DNA from: Gymnopus androsaceus JB14 | Lineage: Eukaryota > Basidiomycota > Agaricomycetes > Agaricales > Omphalotaceae | Direction of reading: 5' to 3' | Length of the DNA: 64,000 nt | NCBI GenBank assembly: GCA_009733575.1 | Contig: ML769507.1 | Coordinates: 122,568 to 186,567 of the forward strand | Shown: piece after piece, positions 11,040 to 22,859 of the stretch | Layout: each line of letters starts with the position of its first letter | Numbering within the stretch: position 1 is the stretch's first letter | Notes under the pieces: model-generated | Told to the model about the DNA's origin: nothing | Seen by the model: only the letters and a program-made list of their open reading frames with translations | Databases searched by the model: none | Made by a program: the position numbers and the translations under genes

Positions 11040-13150
11040 TGCGGTACTGAAAATTAGAAGCAAACTGGATTCAGAGGCAGGAATCAGGGCATCCTTTTCC
11101 AGAAGGCTTTATATGGTTATCGTTTTGTTAGTCATTGTCAATTCAAATTGTTAAGAGCGGTACCGCCAAAGAGCGCTCATTTTGATGGCGGGCGTCGATG
11201 AACTTTTTTTTTTATTTTTTATTACTCTCTAACCACGACCTCTTGACGACCTCTTGACAACCACCTGTTCTAACCGGTGTCCTTTCTAAGGATAGAAGAC
11301 AATTCTTGTTTCAGCAACTAATATAGCCTCTAATAAGACTCCCTACGTTCAGCCACCACTTCTTCATTCGTTAAATACTTGAATTCTTTGGAATTCCTCC
11401 CGTAGATCCTGAATGGCCACAAGACTCTCAAGACAATTTGCCGGACGTGCAGTCAATCTCGATGTCCTATCTTGGTGCCAGCGGCCTTGGGCCAATCTCA
11501 ATCTGAACCATCGCGCTCTTTGTACTCTGTTGTATGACTTGGAATCCATCGTCACTTAGGCACATGTTCGGTCTTTTGACTTTCCTTCTGTTCCAGTCTG
11601 TGAACTCCGAGAAGTCCATAGCTTTCAAAAGGTTAGATTCGACACTCAATCTCATCGTATTGCAAGCGATACTGAATCCTGATAGTTCCTTCGATCGATG
11701 GCTTTCGCTGTCATTCGAAAAAAACTGCCTTACCTGGAACTAGAAGGAGGTCACTTGGAATTCGAAGGAATGAATGAATTGCGCGTAGCGTACTGCGATC
11801 TTCACCCCGATATCATCTCTCACAGATATAGGACTGAATCAGGATCTCTTGCTGGCGAACGAAAATGGGCATCGTCTGCGTCACCGACCGGCTCTGACCG
11901 CTGCAAGGGCAATCTGCGAGATTCGAGAACACGTTCCAACCTCAAGGCTCGCGCCGCCGCCGAAAGCCGGTAGAAAAACGCAACTGCAATGTAAGCGCCC
12001 AAATTCGCGCCTGATTTTGTGATTCTGAACTTTATCGCAGTTTGATTAATATGCGGGATGCGTATGTCGTCGGCTGAGAGGTGAAAAGCACCCCAAAATT
12101 CCATCAAGGAGAAGCAGCGATGCGGATATGTTATCCCGCAAACAGAAAAGGATGAATTGCTCCGGCACTAAGCAGAAGACAGCAGAAGTGACGAATTGCG
12201 CAGGCAGTGTGAGTCTTGTCTCTGTATCACCGAGGCCTCGAGCTCACAGCATATATGATATGATAGGAACGACTCGGATGAAAGTTGTGAACGAGGGAGG
12301 TTGCGAGTTGTGGCGTCCAGAAGATTCCAAAAACACATGCAACTAGGAGAACGCTGTTTGCTAGAGTGCTGCCAGCTGGTGTTAATGATGTAAATGCGAG
12401 GCGATGTGGAAATTATCTCGAGCGAAGGAAGTGAAAGAGTTACTCAATCACATTTCCGAAGACCGAAGTTCCTTCTTCGTTCGTTCGTTATTGTACATTG
12501 CCCTTATACTTGAATGTTGTCCGTTGCCCTTATACTTCTCCGTCACCTAGCAGCTTTGTTGTCTCGCTTACTAGTACAGCTGCATGCGCGCTGTCAACGT
12601 TGATCAACGTTGAACCCTGAACGTTGAGCCCTAGACCTCGGACATAGGGTTCGATTCTTCGAAATCTATGTTCACTGATACAGTGCGATAGTACAACGGA
12701 TGTCCTCCGGATCTTCAAAAATACGGAACTCAGTTGGAATTCAGTGAGTTCCTTAACATTCAGTTATGTATCTATCTCATCCAAACGTATGGAAATAATC
12801 AATCTTCTCAGCTCTTCGCCATACGCGGATAACTTCGATTCAGTAACATATGGACCCATTCCTGTCATTTCTTTTGAGCCAGTGCCCGCTGCCCAGCAGC
12901 AAGCTTGGCTGGCATACTTTCCTACTTGTTTCCAATTCTAAAGGGCTGTTTCCACTGAAGCTCTTCGGATTGTTCGCCGTTCATCGCGGCATGTACATCC
13001 CTAAGCCCTTTCAGCCGTTACGACGCGTCGTGATGTCGATGAGAATGAGATTAGGTTTCTATTGAGAATACAATTGTCAATTGTGAATGCCACGACGGGC
13101 TCGCTTACTCCTTTTGTTCTCGTACACTTTAGCGCTTACGCTTTGGCCGA
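11040..13150. repeat. Non-coding duplicated module (copy 2)
   Basis: Parallel to 2700-4760, with substitutions and indels. An inverted relative lies at 53390-54200. No open frame is conserved between copies. The 3' part is the immediate upstream region of the gene at 13290. Confidence 0.6.
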
Positions 13151-13160
13151 CAACACGTCG

Positions 13161-13168
13161 ATATAAAG
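13161..13168 (+). promoter_or_regulatory. TATA-box-like element
   Basis: ATATAAAG lies about 120 bp before the ATG at 13290, within the usual distance for a fungal core promoter with a short 5' UTR. Confidence 0.5.
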
Positions 13169-13289
13169 CCCTTGTTCTGTCTCCAATCCCCCATCATTCC
13201 TTTTCTGCTAGCACTACCATCAACGCCAAACTTTGAACCAATAATTTCTGACCCATCGTACTCTATACTAACAAGCCTGCTCTACCGAA

Positions 13290-14001
13290 ATGCTTTTCGA
13301 CTCTGTTCCTCGAAGGAATCATCTCCTCAGCTCACTAGAGGATGAGATGCCTACGCTTCATGGCTTCGGTTTCGACTTGAATACGCCGATAAATGAAGCA
13401 GAAACTTTATCCTCAGGCTTATTGTGGCAACCTACGCCTTCTCGATGTCTTCCTTTGCCTGAAGGTAAACCATTTTCTTCGATAATTGTAGGCAAATCAC
13501 TGATATTGAGTGGCGTTTGCCTCTATAGAACTCATGGACCTTGCGCTTGACCGAATCGACATTGCTACCCGACGCCGCGGTCCAGTTCGCCTGCTCAGCG
13601 AAGACAGCTTTGCCTTGCGTGTGGCGTCGTCGGCGGTTCCGCCAAGTCATCAACACCAGCAGTACATGCTGGACTTGGGTACATCGGACGTCGAAAGACT
13701 CAATGCTTTGTTCGGGTTCATGGCTGTATCGAGCGATGCTATCGCTCCTTCAAAGTCGAAGAGAGGTGTGTCCTAGACCTCTTTACTTTGAATATTCATA
13801 CTGATTCATTCGCTGGCAGTCTCTTCCTCAGACTCCCGACTCGGTCGACGTCAATCCCCTCGTCTATCCGTCTTGAACCTTGGATCTCCCCGGCTGAATG
13901 CCAATATTGATCTACAAACTCCTGCATCACCTTCACCGTCGCCGTTGCCGATGCCTACTAGTCCTCGATGGAATAGGCAAAATCTACCCAATGCTGCGTG
14001 A
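13290..14001 (+). CDS. Unknown protein, 197 residues, Pro/Ser-rich C-terminus
   Basis: Three exons (13290-13464, 13529-13765, 13820-14001) join in frame across two good GT-AG introns and give 197 residues. The product starts MLFDSVPRRNHLLSSLEDE. A central basic segment IATRRRGPVRLLSED is followed by a Pro/Ser-rich tail with TPASPSPSPLPMPTSPRW. There is no signal peptide, membrane segment or family I recognise. Codon-like base use and consistent splice phases support a real gene. A TATA-like box lies upstream in the duplicated module, at the place P450 A1 occupies after module copy 1. Function unknown; the Ser-Pro-rich tail could be phosphorylated. Confidence 0.65.
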
Positions 14002-14787
14002 GCACTGAGCAGGACTCTTTGCTGCTGGACGCTTTGTGTATTATCTTTCTTTTCACCGGATCATCATCATCATCATCATCGAACACTCATCACACAGACA
14101 CTGTATCACTATCACCGTTCACGATTCACGATTCACGTCCACCATGCTGTCGGTATCCTAAGGCTATCTTGTTGTCTTTATACTTGTATCTCCTCCATCG
14201 CTCTGTTATACTTACTCTTACTCGTATTCCCTTGTGCCTTCATAAATACAGTAGTACTCTTTATTTCCTATTTCTCTGGGTCTTTTTACCTTACATTACT
14301 CCCTACGCACTGTTCACGCTTCTCCATCTCTCCCTTGGCTCCGACTGCATACCCCTCCCCAACTCAGCTCCATCCCTTGACACACTGTACACCCTACCTC
14401 TTTCAATCGCAGTTTACTGTACATACTGGCTATGCAGCACGGATGTATCCTTATCGTGCTCATCGTTCCGATTCAGTATGTATTACTTCACTTGGCTACT
14501 GTATTTTGTTGGTCGACAATCAACTCTCCTTTGATCGTTGAACAACATGCTAGTGACCGTGAATGTGCGCAAAGATTGAGCTCCATACCTTGGCTGCCGA
14601 CGGTTGTGATTCAATTGCCAGAAGAAAAAACATTGCCATCGATAGCCTAGAGCCCTAGTATTCATTGATTAATTAAATCAATCAGATATCATAAAGCCCC
14701 GTTGGATTGAAGAACAGAACACGTAGAATCAGGTCTGGAGACGTGGTTGAACGTGTTATTGCATGTGTGTGTAAGAAAGGTGTATAT
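14002..14787. other. T-rich spacer, presumed 3' region
   Basis: A 178-residue open frame (13998-14534) exists only from a GTG inside the preceding gene. It is Leu/Ser/Tyr-rich because the DNA is pyrimidine-rich. I regard it as 3' untranslated and spacer sequence. Confidence 0.5.
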
Positions 14788-14900
14788 GTCCTGCCCATCG
14801 ATAACCACAGCTATTTCATGCTGGCACAGCCGAGTTCAAGGTCTGTCTGTCAAATTTTCTGTGCCAGCATGAGATAGCTGTGGTTATCGATGGGAAGGAC
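14788..14900. repeat. Long hairpin (41-bp arms)
   Basis: The 41-bp arm beginning GTCCTGCCCATCGATAACC is repeated inverted at the right end with about three mismatches, around a loop of about 31 bases. It could be a foldback element or a small-RNA precursor. The next 250 bases show no gene. Confidence 0.85.
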
Positions 14901-15159
14901 TAGGCAAGCAGTGTGAGCCTCGAGGTGAGGATGATTCAATAGTACATCATATATGGGCTCTTCAAGACCTCGAGACTCAACCTGAAACTGTAACGGGAGA
15001 GCTTCCCCTTTCCCTTGGAATGATCTATTTGTTGTAAAGTTATGGGCGTTGAGGAAGGACATGAAGAATGAGCTCCAACTAATGAGGATTATCAATTTAT
15101 CTCAAGTCTTCAACAAGTCTTATAGCTTTCGACGCGTCTACGCATCCTTAGGGTCCGTT

Positions 15160-16000
15160 CGGTAGTTTCCGCAGCTGCAAATAACAAACGGAACGGAACA
15201 GAAATATGAGTCGATCGTCTCAATGCTTTTGCCAAGGGGGTTCAAAGAATTTAGCGCCCGACCAGGCCTAGGTTAGTTAGTCCAGCCCCTAGCCCAAGAA
15301 AAAATTTTTGACACCCTAAAGATTGACCTATTTTGGCCACTTTTGGCAGCCTGAAAACTTCAAAATGTATATATCTTACACTACCTGTAAGTAAATAGTA
15401 TCCATTGTATAAATTACAGCCTTCCTACACCTCCTGGCTCCCATGTATTTACTTGCTTGCTTTGGCCAGTCAAAGCAGGACATATGAGGAGTATCACTGT
15501 ATTAGTGTTTCAGAATGAAAAATGGGATTTGTTATGGCTTATGGATGCTACAAAAAGCTCAAAGTGAAGGTACAGTGTCCAAACAGTATCTTCTGACTCT
15601 GTAGAGAGCAATTTATGATGAAATCTTATCTTGATATACCATATATGGGCGTGGGAATGCTTACATAGTTATTTAGTCCGCCAGGCTCAAGAAAAAAAAA
15701 ATCGATGTCTGGTCATTTTTTAAAAATTTTACACCCCCTTGGCTTTTGCTTTTCTACGCTTCAACCATTAAACCTCTGTACTAGGAAAGGCCCTAAAATT
15801 AGTTGCCAGCTAGGGCCCTTTAGGGCTTTTCCTGGTTCAGATTTCTTCACGCTTCAAGACATCGCCATCTGTGCTCTAAACAGACAGAAATCAACCTATC
15901 CTACAAGTACTTCAGGCCAAGATTGAATTCATACATTCAGGGTCATTGAGCAAGGAGGCCAAAGCAATTTTTTTCACCCATCTATGGGGATCTATGACAG
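15160..16000. repeat. Interspersed repeat copy and CpG-poor spacer
   Basis: Positions 15228-15310 (AAGGGGGTTCAAAGAATTTAG, with GTTAGTTAGTCCAGCC) match 36180-36260 and 40985-41075. A weaker echo lies near 15650-15730. This is probably one end of a dispersed element; its other boundary is not resolved. Confidence 0.6.
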
Positions 16001-16189
16001 TGCTGGGCAACGCCACATACGGCCCTAAGGCTGTGAAGAATCAGACTGAGTCACGAGTGCTATCCGAGACCTGAGACTCGAGAACTACAGTCCTGCCATA
16101 TCAGATGACGATTTCACGGAACTCTCCGACAGTAAACTCGGCAATAAGTTGTATGACATATCTGACGTGATTGTTCTGACAGGCCACTG

Positions 16190-16197
16190 TATATAAA
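16190..16197 (+). promoter_or_regulatory. TATA-box-like element
   Basis: TATATAAA lies 55 bp before the first ATG of the NLR-type gene (16245). A pyrimidine-rich stretch TCTACCTTTCTTTCTTCCC sits between them, as is common at fungal transcription starts. Confidence 0.6.
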
Positions 16198-16244
16198 CCT
16201 TCAAAGTCATTTGACTTTTGTCGTCTACCTTTCTTTCTTCCCTC

Positions 16245-19200
16245 ATGATGCAAACAGCTTCAATACTGCCAGAAAATGTTTTTCAACTTGATCAAAGTTT
16301 TTCAACACTAAGGGCGGAAGAAAAATCGTGAGTCTAGCTACAAGTTCAGATTATGCCATGTTTACTTATATGACATCCTTATTACAGTGCCAATGAGGAA
16401 CATCACTCTCCGGTAACAGGGAATGTAGCGGATTCTTCTGAAGGCAAACAGTAAGAGAAAGTATATCATTTGAGAATGTGATAAACTGAACTGCTTTTTC
16501 ATCTCAGACCACAGATGTTCACAAAAGCTTCGCAGTTTGAAATCAACAGCTCTATTTTTCAAACTGCCACTATTATTCATAACCAAATCGTAAACAGTTC
16601 ATTGGAGAAAGTAACAGTACCTTCAGGTAATTTCTTTGGAATATTTCAAGAAAATGATCTTTTACCATACTTGTAATACTAGGATACCAAGAGGGAATGT
16701 CAAACATCAATTACCAACCCTTTAACTCAGAGTTTGTTGGCAGAGAAGATCTTATTTCCTCCCTTGAGAGCTATTTCATCAAAGGGAAATCATCTTGTGC
16801 CCAACATAAACGGAAGATATATCTTCTATGGGGATTGGGAGGAGCTGGAAAGACCCAAACAGCACTGAAATTTACATTGCAGTTTGAAGATAGGTAAGCA
16901 ATTGTAAAACCTCAGTAAATTCACTGTGCTAAATGGTAAAATAATCTTGCCAGATTCACAAAGGTATATGTGATTCATGCTTCCACAGAAAGTCTCATAC
17001 AAGCAAGTTTCTATGACCTTGCAAAGCAAAGTGGATTAGCAAAGCCAACATGGTTCTTAGGGAAAAGATGGCTTGAAAAACTAAAGGAGGAGTGGTTGGT
17101 CATTTATGACAATGCTGATGACCCAGACCTTAACCTTGGGAAGCTCTTACCCTCATGTCAACATGGAAATGTTATCATTACTTCAAGAAATGCAGCATTG
17201 GTGCAGCTTACTATGGGCTCATCTGGAAAATCCACAGAGTTAACAAACATGACACAGAGAGATGCAGTGGAATTATTATCCATTCATGCAGGGATAATGC
17301 AAGGAGCATCCTCTGAAGAAAGAACAATGGCATTAGAAATTGCAAAGACACTACATTGCTTTCCACTTGCACTTGTTCAAGCTGGAGCTTATATTCAGCA
17401 GCAGCAGTGTCTATTTATGTACTTGGATAGGCTTCACTCCCAAAGAGCTCAAATACTAGCAATGGATAGGTCTCAAAGTTTTGATGATTACACATTATCC
17501 ATTTACTCTGCATGGAACTTGAGCTGGGAGAAGCTAAAGGATCCAAGTAGGGAGTTCCTCAGAATATGCTCTCATCTGCATTTTGAAAATATCCCCCGGG
17601 AGTTGTTCCAGAGAGCAGTGCAAAACATAAATAAAATAAGCCAACAGCATTCTGGAGATTTGGTAAACCAAGTTATTACCACCCTGAGAAAGCTGTTTTT
17701 GAGTGTACATGAATGGAATGATATAGCAATGGATAACATTATAACCCAGCTCAAATCATTTTCTCTCATTAAGGTTCAGCAAAATGGCATGCTTTATGAC
17801 ATACATCCTTTAGTGCATCAGTGGCTCTTTGATAGAATGAGAGCACAGGAAGATGTGATCACAGGGGTTCTTGCAACATCTATAGGGAATATCAGTGAAG
17901 ATGAAATGGCATTTGTACTTCAGGTTCAAGAACATTGTAAATGGGCAAAGCCCTTGGATTTGAATGAAGTGTTTGTCTGGGAAGCTTTTAGAAAGTTATG
18001 GTCACTGAATGGTGAATATATTAAAGAATTGGATCTAGCAAAGCGCCTGCTTCAGGCTTCAGAAGAGGCTAGAGGCAAACAGCATCCAGAAACCCTCATG
18101 AAAGCCCAGAGCCTGGCAGCCACATATAAGAATCTGCAGAGATATATTGAGGCACTTGAATTGGAGGAGCCTCTGCTGAAACTGTCAGAGCAGCTCCTGG
18201 GGAAGAAGCATCGAGATACCCTCACTTCGAACCCAGAACCTGGCATCCACATATCAGAATCTGGGGAGATATAATGATGCACTTGAGTTGGAGGAACCTT
18301 TGCTCATACTTTCAGAACAACTCCTGGGGAAGCAGCATCCAGATACCCTCAGTCGAACCCAGAATCTGGCATCCACATATAAAAATCTGGGGAGGTATAA
18401 TGGTGCACTTGAGCTGGAGGAACCTTTGCTCATACTGTCACAGAAAATCCTGGGGAGGGAGGATCTGCACACCCTCAGTCGGACCCAGAACTTGGCATCC
18501 ACATATCAAAATCTTGGGAGATATTATGATGCACTTAAGTTGGAGGAACCTTTACTAAAACTGTCAGAGCAAATCCTGGGAAAGCAGCATCCACACACCC
18601 TCAGTCGAACCCAGAACCTGGCATCCACATACAAGAATCTGGGGAGATATGATGAAGCACTTGAGTTGCAGGAACCTTTGCTCATACTGTCAGAACAAAT
18701 TCTTGGGAAGCAGCATCCAGACAGCCTCATTCAAACTCAGAACCTGGCATCTATATATCAGAATCTAGGGAGATATAATGATGCACTTGAGTTGGAGAAG
18801 CCTTTACTCATACTGTCAGAGCAGGTCTTAGGGGAGAAGCATCCAGACACACTTGGTCGAACCCAGAATCTGGCATCCACATATAAGAATCTGGGGAGAT
18901 ATAATGATGCACTCAAGTTGGAGAAGCCTTTGCTCATACTGTCACAGCAGGTCTTAGGGGAGGAGCATCCAGACACCCTCAGTCGAACTCAGAATCTGGC
19001 ATCCACATATAAGAATCTGGGGAGATATAATGAAGCACTTGGGCTGGAGAAGCCTTTGCTCATAGTGTCAGAGGTGGTCTTAGGGGAGGAGCATCCATAT
19101 ACCCTCAGTCGAACCCAGAATCTGGCATCCACTTATGCAGATTTGGGAAGATATACTGAAGCACTTGAGTTGCAGGAATCCTTGGTCAAACTGTCAGAGA

Positions 19201-20876
19201 AAATCTTGGGGAAGGAGCATCCAGGTACTCTCAGTCGAATCCAGAACCTGGCATCCACATATAAGAATCTGGAGAGATATGATGAAGCACTTGAGTTGCA
19301 GGAATCTTTGGTCAAACTGTCAGAGAAAATCTTGGGGAAGGAGCATCCAGATACCCTCAGTCAAACCCAGAACCTGGCATCCATATATGAGAATCTGGGG
19401 AGATATAATGAAGCACTTGATTTGCAAAAATCTTTGGTCAAACTGTCAGAGCAGGTCTTAGGGAAGGAGCATCCATACACCCTCAGTCGAACCCAGAATC
19501 TAGCATCCACTTATGCAGATTTGGGAAGATATAATGAATCACTTGAGTTGCAGGAACCTTTGCTTAAACTGTCAGAGCAAATCCTGGGGAAGCAGCATCC
19601 ATACACCCTCAGTTGGACCCAGAACCTGGCATTCACACATCATAATCTGGGGAGATATAATGAGGCACTTGAGTTGCAGAAACCTTTGGTCCAACTTTCA
19701 GGGCAGATGTTGGGCAAGGCGCATCCACACACCCTCAGTCGGACCCAGAACCTGGCATCCATATATAATAATCTGGGGAGGTATATTGAAGCACTTGAGT
19801 TGCAGGAATATTTGGTCAAACTGTCAGAGCAAATCCTGGGGAAGCAGCATCCAGATACCCTCAGTCGAACCCAGAACCTGGCATCCACATGTAAGAATCT
19901 GGGGAGATATAATGATGCACTCAAGTTGGAGAAGCCTTTGCTCATACTGTCACAGCAGGTCTTAGGGAAGGAGCATCCACACACCCTCAGTCGAACCCAG
20001 AATCTGGCATCCACATATAAGAATCTGGGGAGATATAATGATGCACTCAAGTTGGAGAAGCCTTTGCTCATACTGTCACAGCAGGTCTTAGGGGAGGAGC
20101 ATCCAGACACCCTCAGTCGAACCCAGAATCTGGCATCCACATATAAGAATCTGGGGAGATATAATGATGCACTCAAGTTGGAGAAGCCTTTGCTCATACT
20201 GTCACAGCAGGTCTTAGGGGAGGAGCATCCAGCCACCCTCAGTCAAACTCAGAATCTGGCATCCCCATATAAGAATCTGGGGAGATATAATGAAGCACTT
20301 GGGCTGGAGAAGCCTTTGCTCATAGTGTCAGAGGTGGTCTTAGGGGAGGAGCATCCATATACCCTCATTCGAACCCAGAATCTGGCATCCACTTATGCAG
20401 ATTTGGGAAGATATACTGAAGCACTTGAGTTGCAGGAATCCTTGGTCAAACTGTCAGAGAAAATCTTGGGGAAGGAGCATCCAGATACTCTCAGTCGAAT
20501 CCAGAACCTGGCATCCACATATAAGAATCTGGAGAGATATAATGAAGCACTTGAGTTGCAGGAATCTTTGGTCAAACTGTCAGAGAAAATCTTGGGGAAG
20601 GAGCATCCAGATACCCTCAGTCAAACCCAGAACCTGGCATCCATATATGAGAATCTGGGGAGATATACTGAAGCACTTGAGTTGCAGGAATCCTTGGTCA
20701 AACTGTCAGAGAAAATCTTGGGGAAGGAGCATCCAGATACTCTCAGTCAAATCCAGAACCTGGCATCCACATATAAGAATCTGGGAAGATATAATGATGC
20801 ATTCAAGTTGGAGAAGCCTTTGCTCGTACTGTCAGAGCAGGTCTTAGGGGAGGAACATCCAGACACCCTCAGTTGA
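16245..20876 (+). pseudogene. NB-ARC/TPR (NLR-type STAND) protein with one frameshift
   Basis: Five exons join in phase: 16245-16327, 16388-16450, 16508-16626, 16683-16893 and 16954 onward. The N-terminal about 110 residues are unknown. Then come FVGRED, the P-loop GLGGAGKTQ and Walker B WLVIYDNADDP of an NB-ARC ATPase, a winged-helix-like region and about 22 TPR units. Family members sense ligands through the repeats and oligomerise on ATP binding. One extra base at about 18224-18227 (CTCACTTCGAAC where repeats read CTCAGTCGAAC) shifts the frame after the first repeats and stops translation at 18274; the following 862 codons stay open. The final TGA (20874-20876) stands where other units have CGA. 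Either a recent pseudogene, a sequencing error, or two products. Confidence 0.88.
18043..20876 (+). repeat. Array of 126-bp TPR-coding repeats
   Basis: About 22 tandem units of 126 bp encode a 42-residue TPR of the kinesin-light-chain/TPR_10 type (core NLASTYKNLGRYNDALKLE). Units at about 19906, 20032 and 20158 are almost identical. A block of about 525 bp at 18880-19405 recurs at 20140-20665, offset by exactly 1260 bp, or ten units, showing duplication of multi-unit blocks. Confidence 0.92.
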
Positions 20877-21137
20877 ACACAGAATCTGGCATCCACATAT
20901 ACACACCATCACACTCATCCTCATCATTGACCTCCGCCATTCTCTTGTGTTTGGACCCCTTGGTCATGTTGGAATATCAAAGGTATTTTACTCTGAACTT
21001 TCTAAGGAATGCTTTCTTGTAGTCTCTGCCTTGATGTAATCTTTTTGTACTACTGTGCTCATGCACAACATCATAGTCTCTTGCTGTATCCACTTTTACT
21101 TTTACATAGTAGCCACAGACTTGCAGTAGTCACACAA
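20877..21137. other. Spacer after the TPR array
   Basis: The first 45 bases continue the TPR frame (TQNLASTY) past the TGA for about 18 codons to another stop. The rest shows no gene. Confidence 0.5.
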
Positions 21138-21229
21138 ACATATACAGAGGTAGCCAAAATATATTCCCCACATGGGAGCAATATTCCCTGTTAAGCTCGG
21201 GAATATCTTTTGGCTGCCTCTGTATGTTT
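21138..21229. mobile_element. Short inverted-repeat element (about 92 bp)
   Basis: The arm ACATATACAGAGGTAGCC pairs with its inverse ending GGCTGCCTCTGTATGT across about 31 bases with a few mismatches. TA dinucleotides at both ends would suit a Tc1/mariner-type MITE. That assignment is tentative. Confidence 0.6.
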
Positions 21230-21689
21230 ATCTGACATCATTACTTAGGACTAGTATATAAACCCTAGGTAGATACCCTGTATAACAAATGGTCCTTTTG
21301 TTCCCCATTGATCTGTGTGATTGTTCTCCTAAGTGCTGTGTGCGCTTACTGCTGCTACATCTTCGTAGGAAAGTACTTAACTATATAAGTTGTGGGCCCC
21401 AGCCTTAACCATTGACACACTATATTACTATAACTCTTCATGTCACATAAGCCTACTACTCCACTACTAGTGACATGTAGAACTGCATTAGCCCAAGCCA
21501 CTGCAGCATCTGGAAGAGGAAAACCAATCAATTTCACCAAAAAAAAACCAGTATCATTTGAGTATCATCATAATTGTCACTTCCAAACACCGAAACTCAA
21601 GTCAGACAACATGTCTGTAAAACCTTCATGGCGGAATATGGTTGGAATAAAGAAAAGAAAGAATGCATTGCAAACCTCCAATGTGCAAT

Positions 21690-22636
21690 GTCATTAAGAC
21701 TTTCCTCTAGCTCTCTTCATTTGCCGACAATACCTCAGCAGCATCTTCTGCATTAACAACCAAATTCTGAAGCAGAAGTGTTGGAAGATTTCTCCCTGTA
21801 GATGACTGCACATCATCATTCTGTCAAGCACCCTGTATAATGACCAGGTTAAATGCTATTGATAGTACTTGAATTTCCTGTCATATGTAACAATATGTAA
21901 GAATCTCCCAGCTAAACAGCATATTATGGGCCCTACTCACCACAGTGGACATCTAGGGCTCTTCACCGTACGTACCGTATACGGCACGGGATTTTTTTTC
22001 GTATTACGGTCCCTTTTTTTGGGATACGGTACGGTACGGGGAAAATACGGCCGTATACGGCGTATACGGACCATTTACAATATCAACACTAAAGTCATTG
22101 TTCCTTGGGGTATATAAGTACTGTATGTTTGAAATTGATCACACAAAGTATTTACATGTTACATATGTTCACATCTTGGACTGATATTGCTAAAAACTCA
22201 AGCAAATAGGGCTTGAGTATTATTGTGACATAGTGTGACACAACTGTAGAGATGTAAAATAATCCTTAAACATAGTAAAAAGGTAGGATAAATGCTTAAG
22301 TGAGGCTCTTATAACCTGTACTTCAAATGATAGTCAGTAACTGGCCCAAATTTTGTTCACTCCGACCATTTTTGCTAATTAAGCGCCCAGCCCCGTATTA
22401 TGGTGTATACGGCGTATTTTTCCATACCGTATACAGAAAGTTTTGAGTAGCTACGGTACGGAATTTTTCCGTACCGTACCGTCCGTATCCGTACCCATAC
22501 GGATACGGTGAAGAGCCCTATGGACATCATGAAGAAAGAGAGACTGCTGGCCAAGAACATAGATAATGTAATAAAAGCAACAGTTGTATATAAGAGTCCT
22601 GACTCAATCATAGCCATGTTGATATTCTGCAGCCTT
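21690..22636 (-). pseudogene. Decayed copy of the membrane-protein gene at 27620-28866
   Basis: Minus-strand sequence outside the inserted element (21690-21953 and 22529-22636) aligns with 27640-27990, covering the last exon, last intron and end of the preceding exon. For example, the ESGLLYTTVAFI segment is still readable. The last exon carries stops and many C-to-T or G-to-A changes at former CpG sites. A 567-bp hAT-like element sits inside it, and a CATCAGC-type element cuts it at 22637. No upstream exons are visible beyond that point. Confidence 0.85.
21954..22520. mobile_element. Non-autonomous hAT-like element, 567 bp
   Basis: Ends TAGGGCTCTTCACCGTA and TACGGTGAAGAGCCCTA are perfect inverted repeats, flanked by the 8-bp direct repeat TGGACATC (21946-21953 and 22521-22528). 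An 8-bp duplication and TAGGG-type ends are typical of the hAT superfamily. Both subterminal regions are packed with the word TACGGTAC/GTATACGG. No transposase is encoded. Confidence 0.93.
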
Positions 22637-22790
22637 CATCAGCAAAACCTGGGTGTACTGGATAGCGCTGGATTCATAGCACCCATAGCACTCATAGCAA
22701 GGTCCCCATCTATCCAGAGCTATGGATTGATATGGGGTGCTATGAACTGCTATGGATTGCTATACTTACCGCAGGAACATTGGCTGTCAG
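22637..22790. mobile_element. Truncated CATCAGC-type element
   Basis: It starts CATCAGCAAAACCTGGGTG and continues with CTATGGATTG words shared with 39839-40500. The matching right end is missing. Confidence 0.7.
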
Positions 22791-22859
22791 ATGCAAATAC
22801 ATTACTCATTTGAATTGTTTTCCATTCCAATAGCTCCGAGCAGCCCGCCGCTTGCTACT

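Noticed and set aside
13998..14534. 178-residue open frame with hydrophobic stretches
   Set aside because: It begins at GTG inside the last codons of the preceding gene. Its composition follows pyrimidine-rich DNA, and it has no splice or homology support.
18052..20575. Long minus-strand and other-frame open frames across the TPR array
   Set aside because: They are periodic shadows of the 126-bp repeat; the plus-strand frame carries the TPR sequence.
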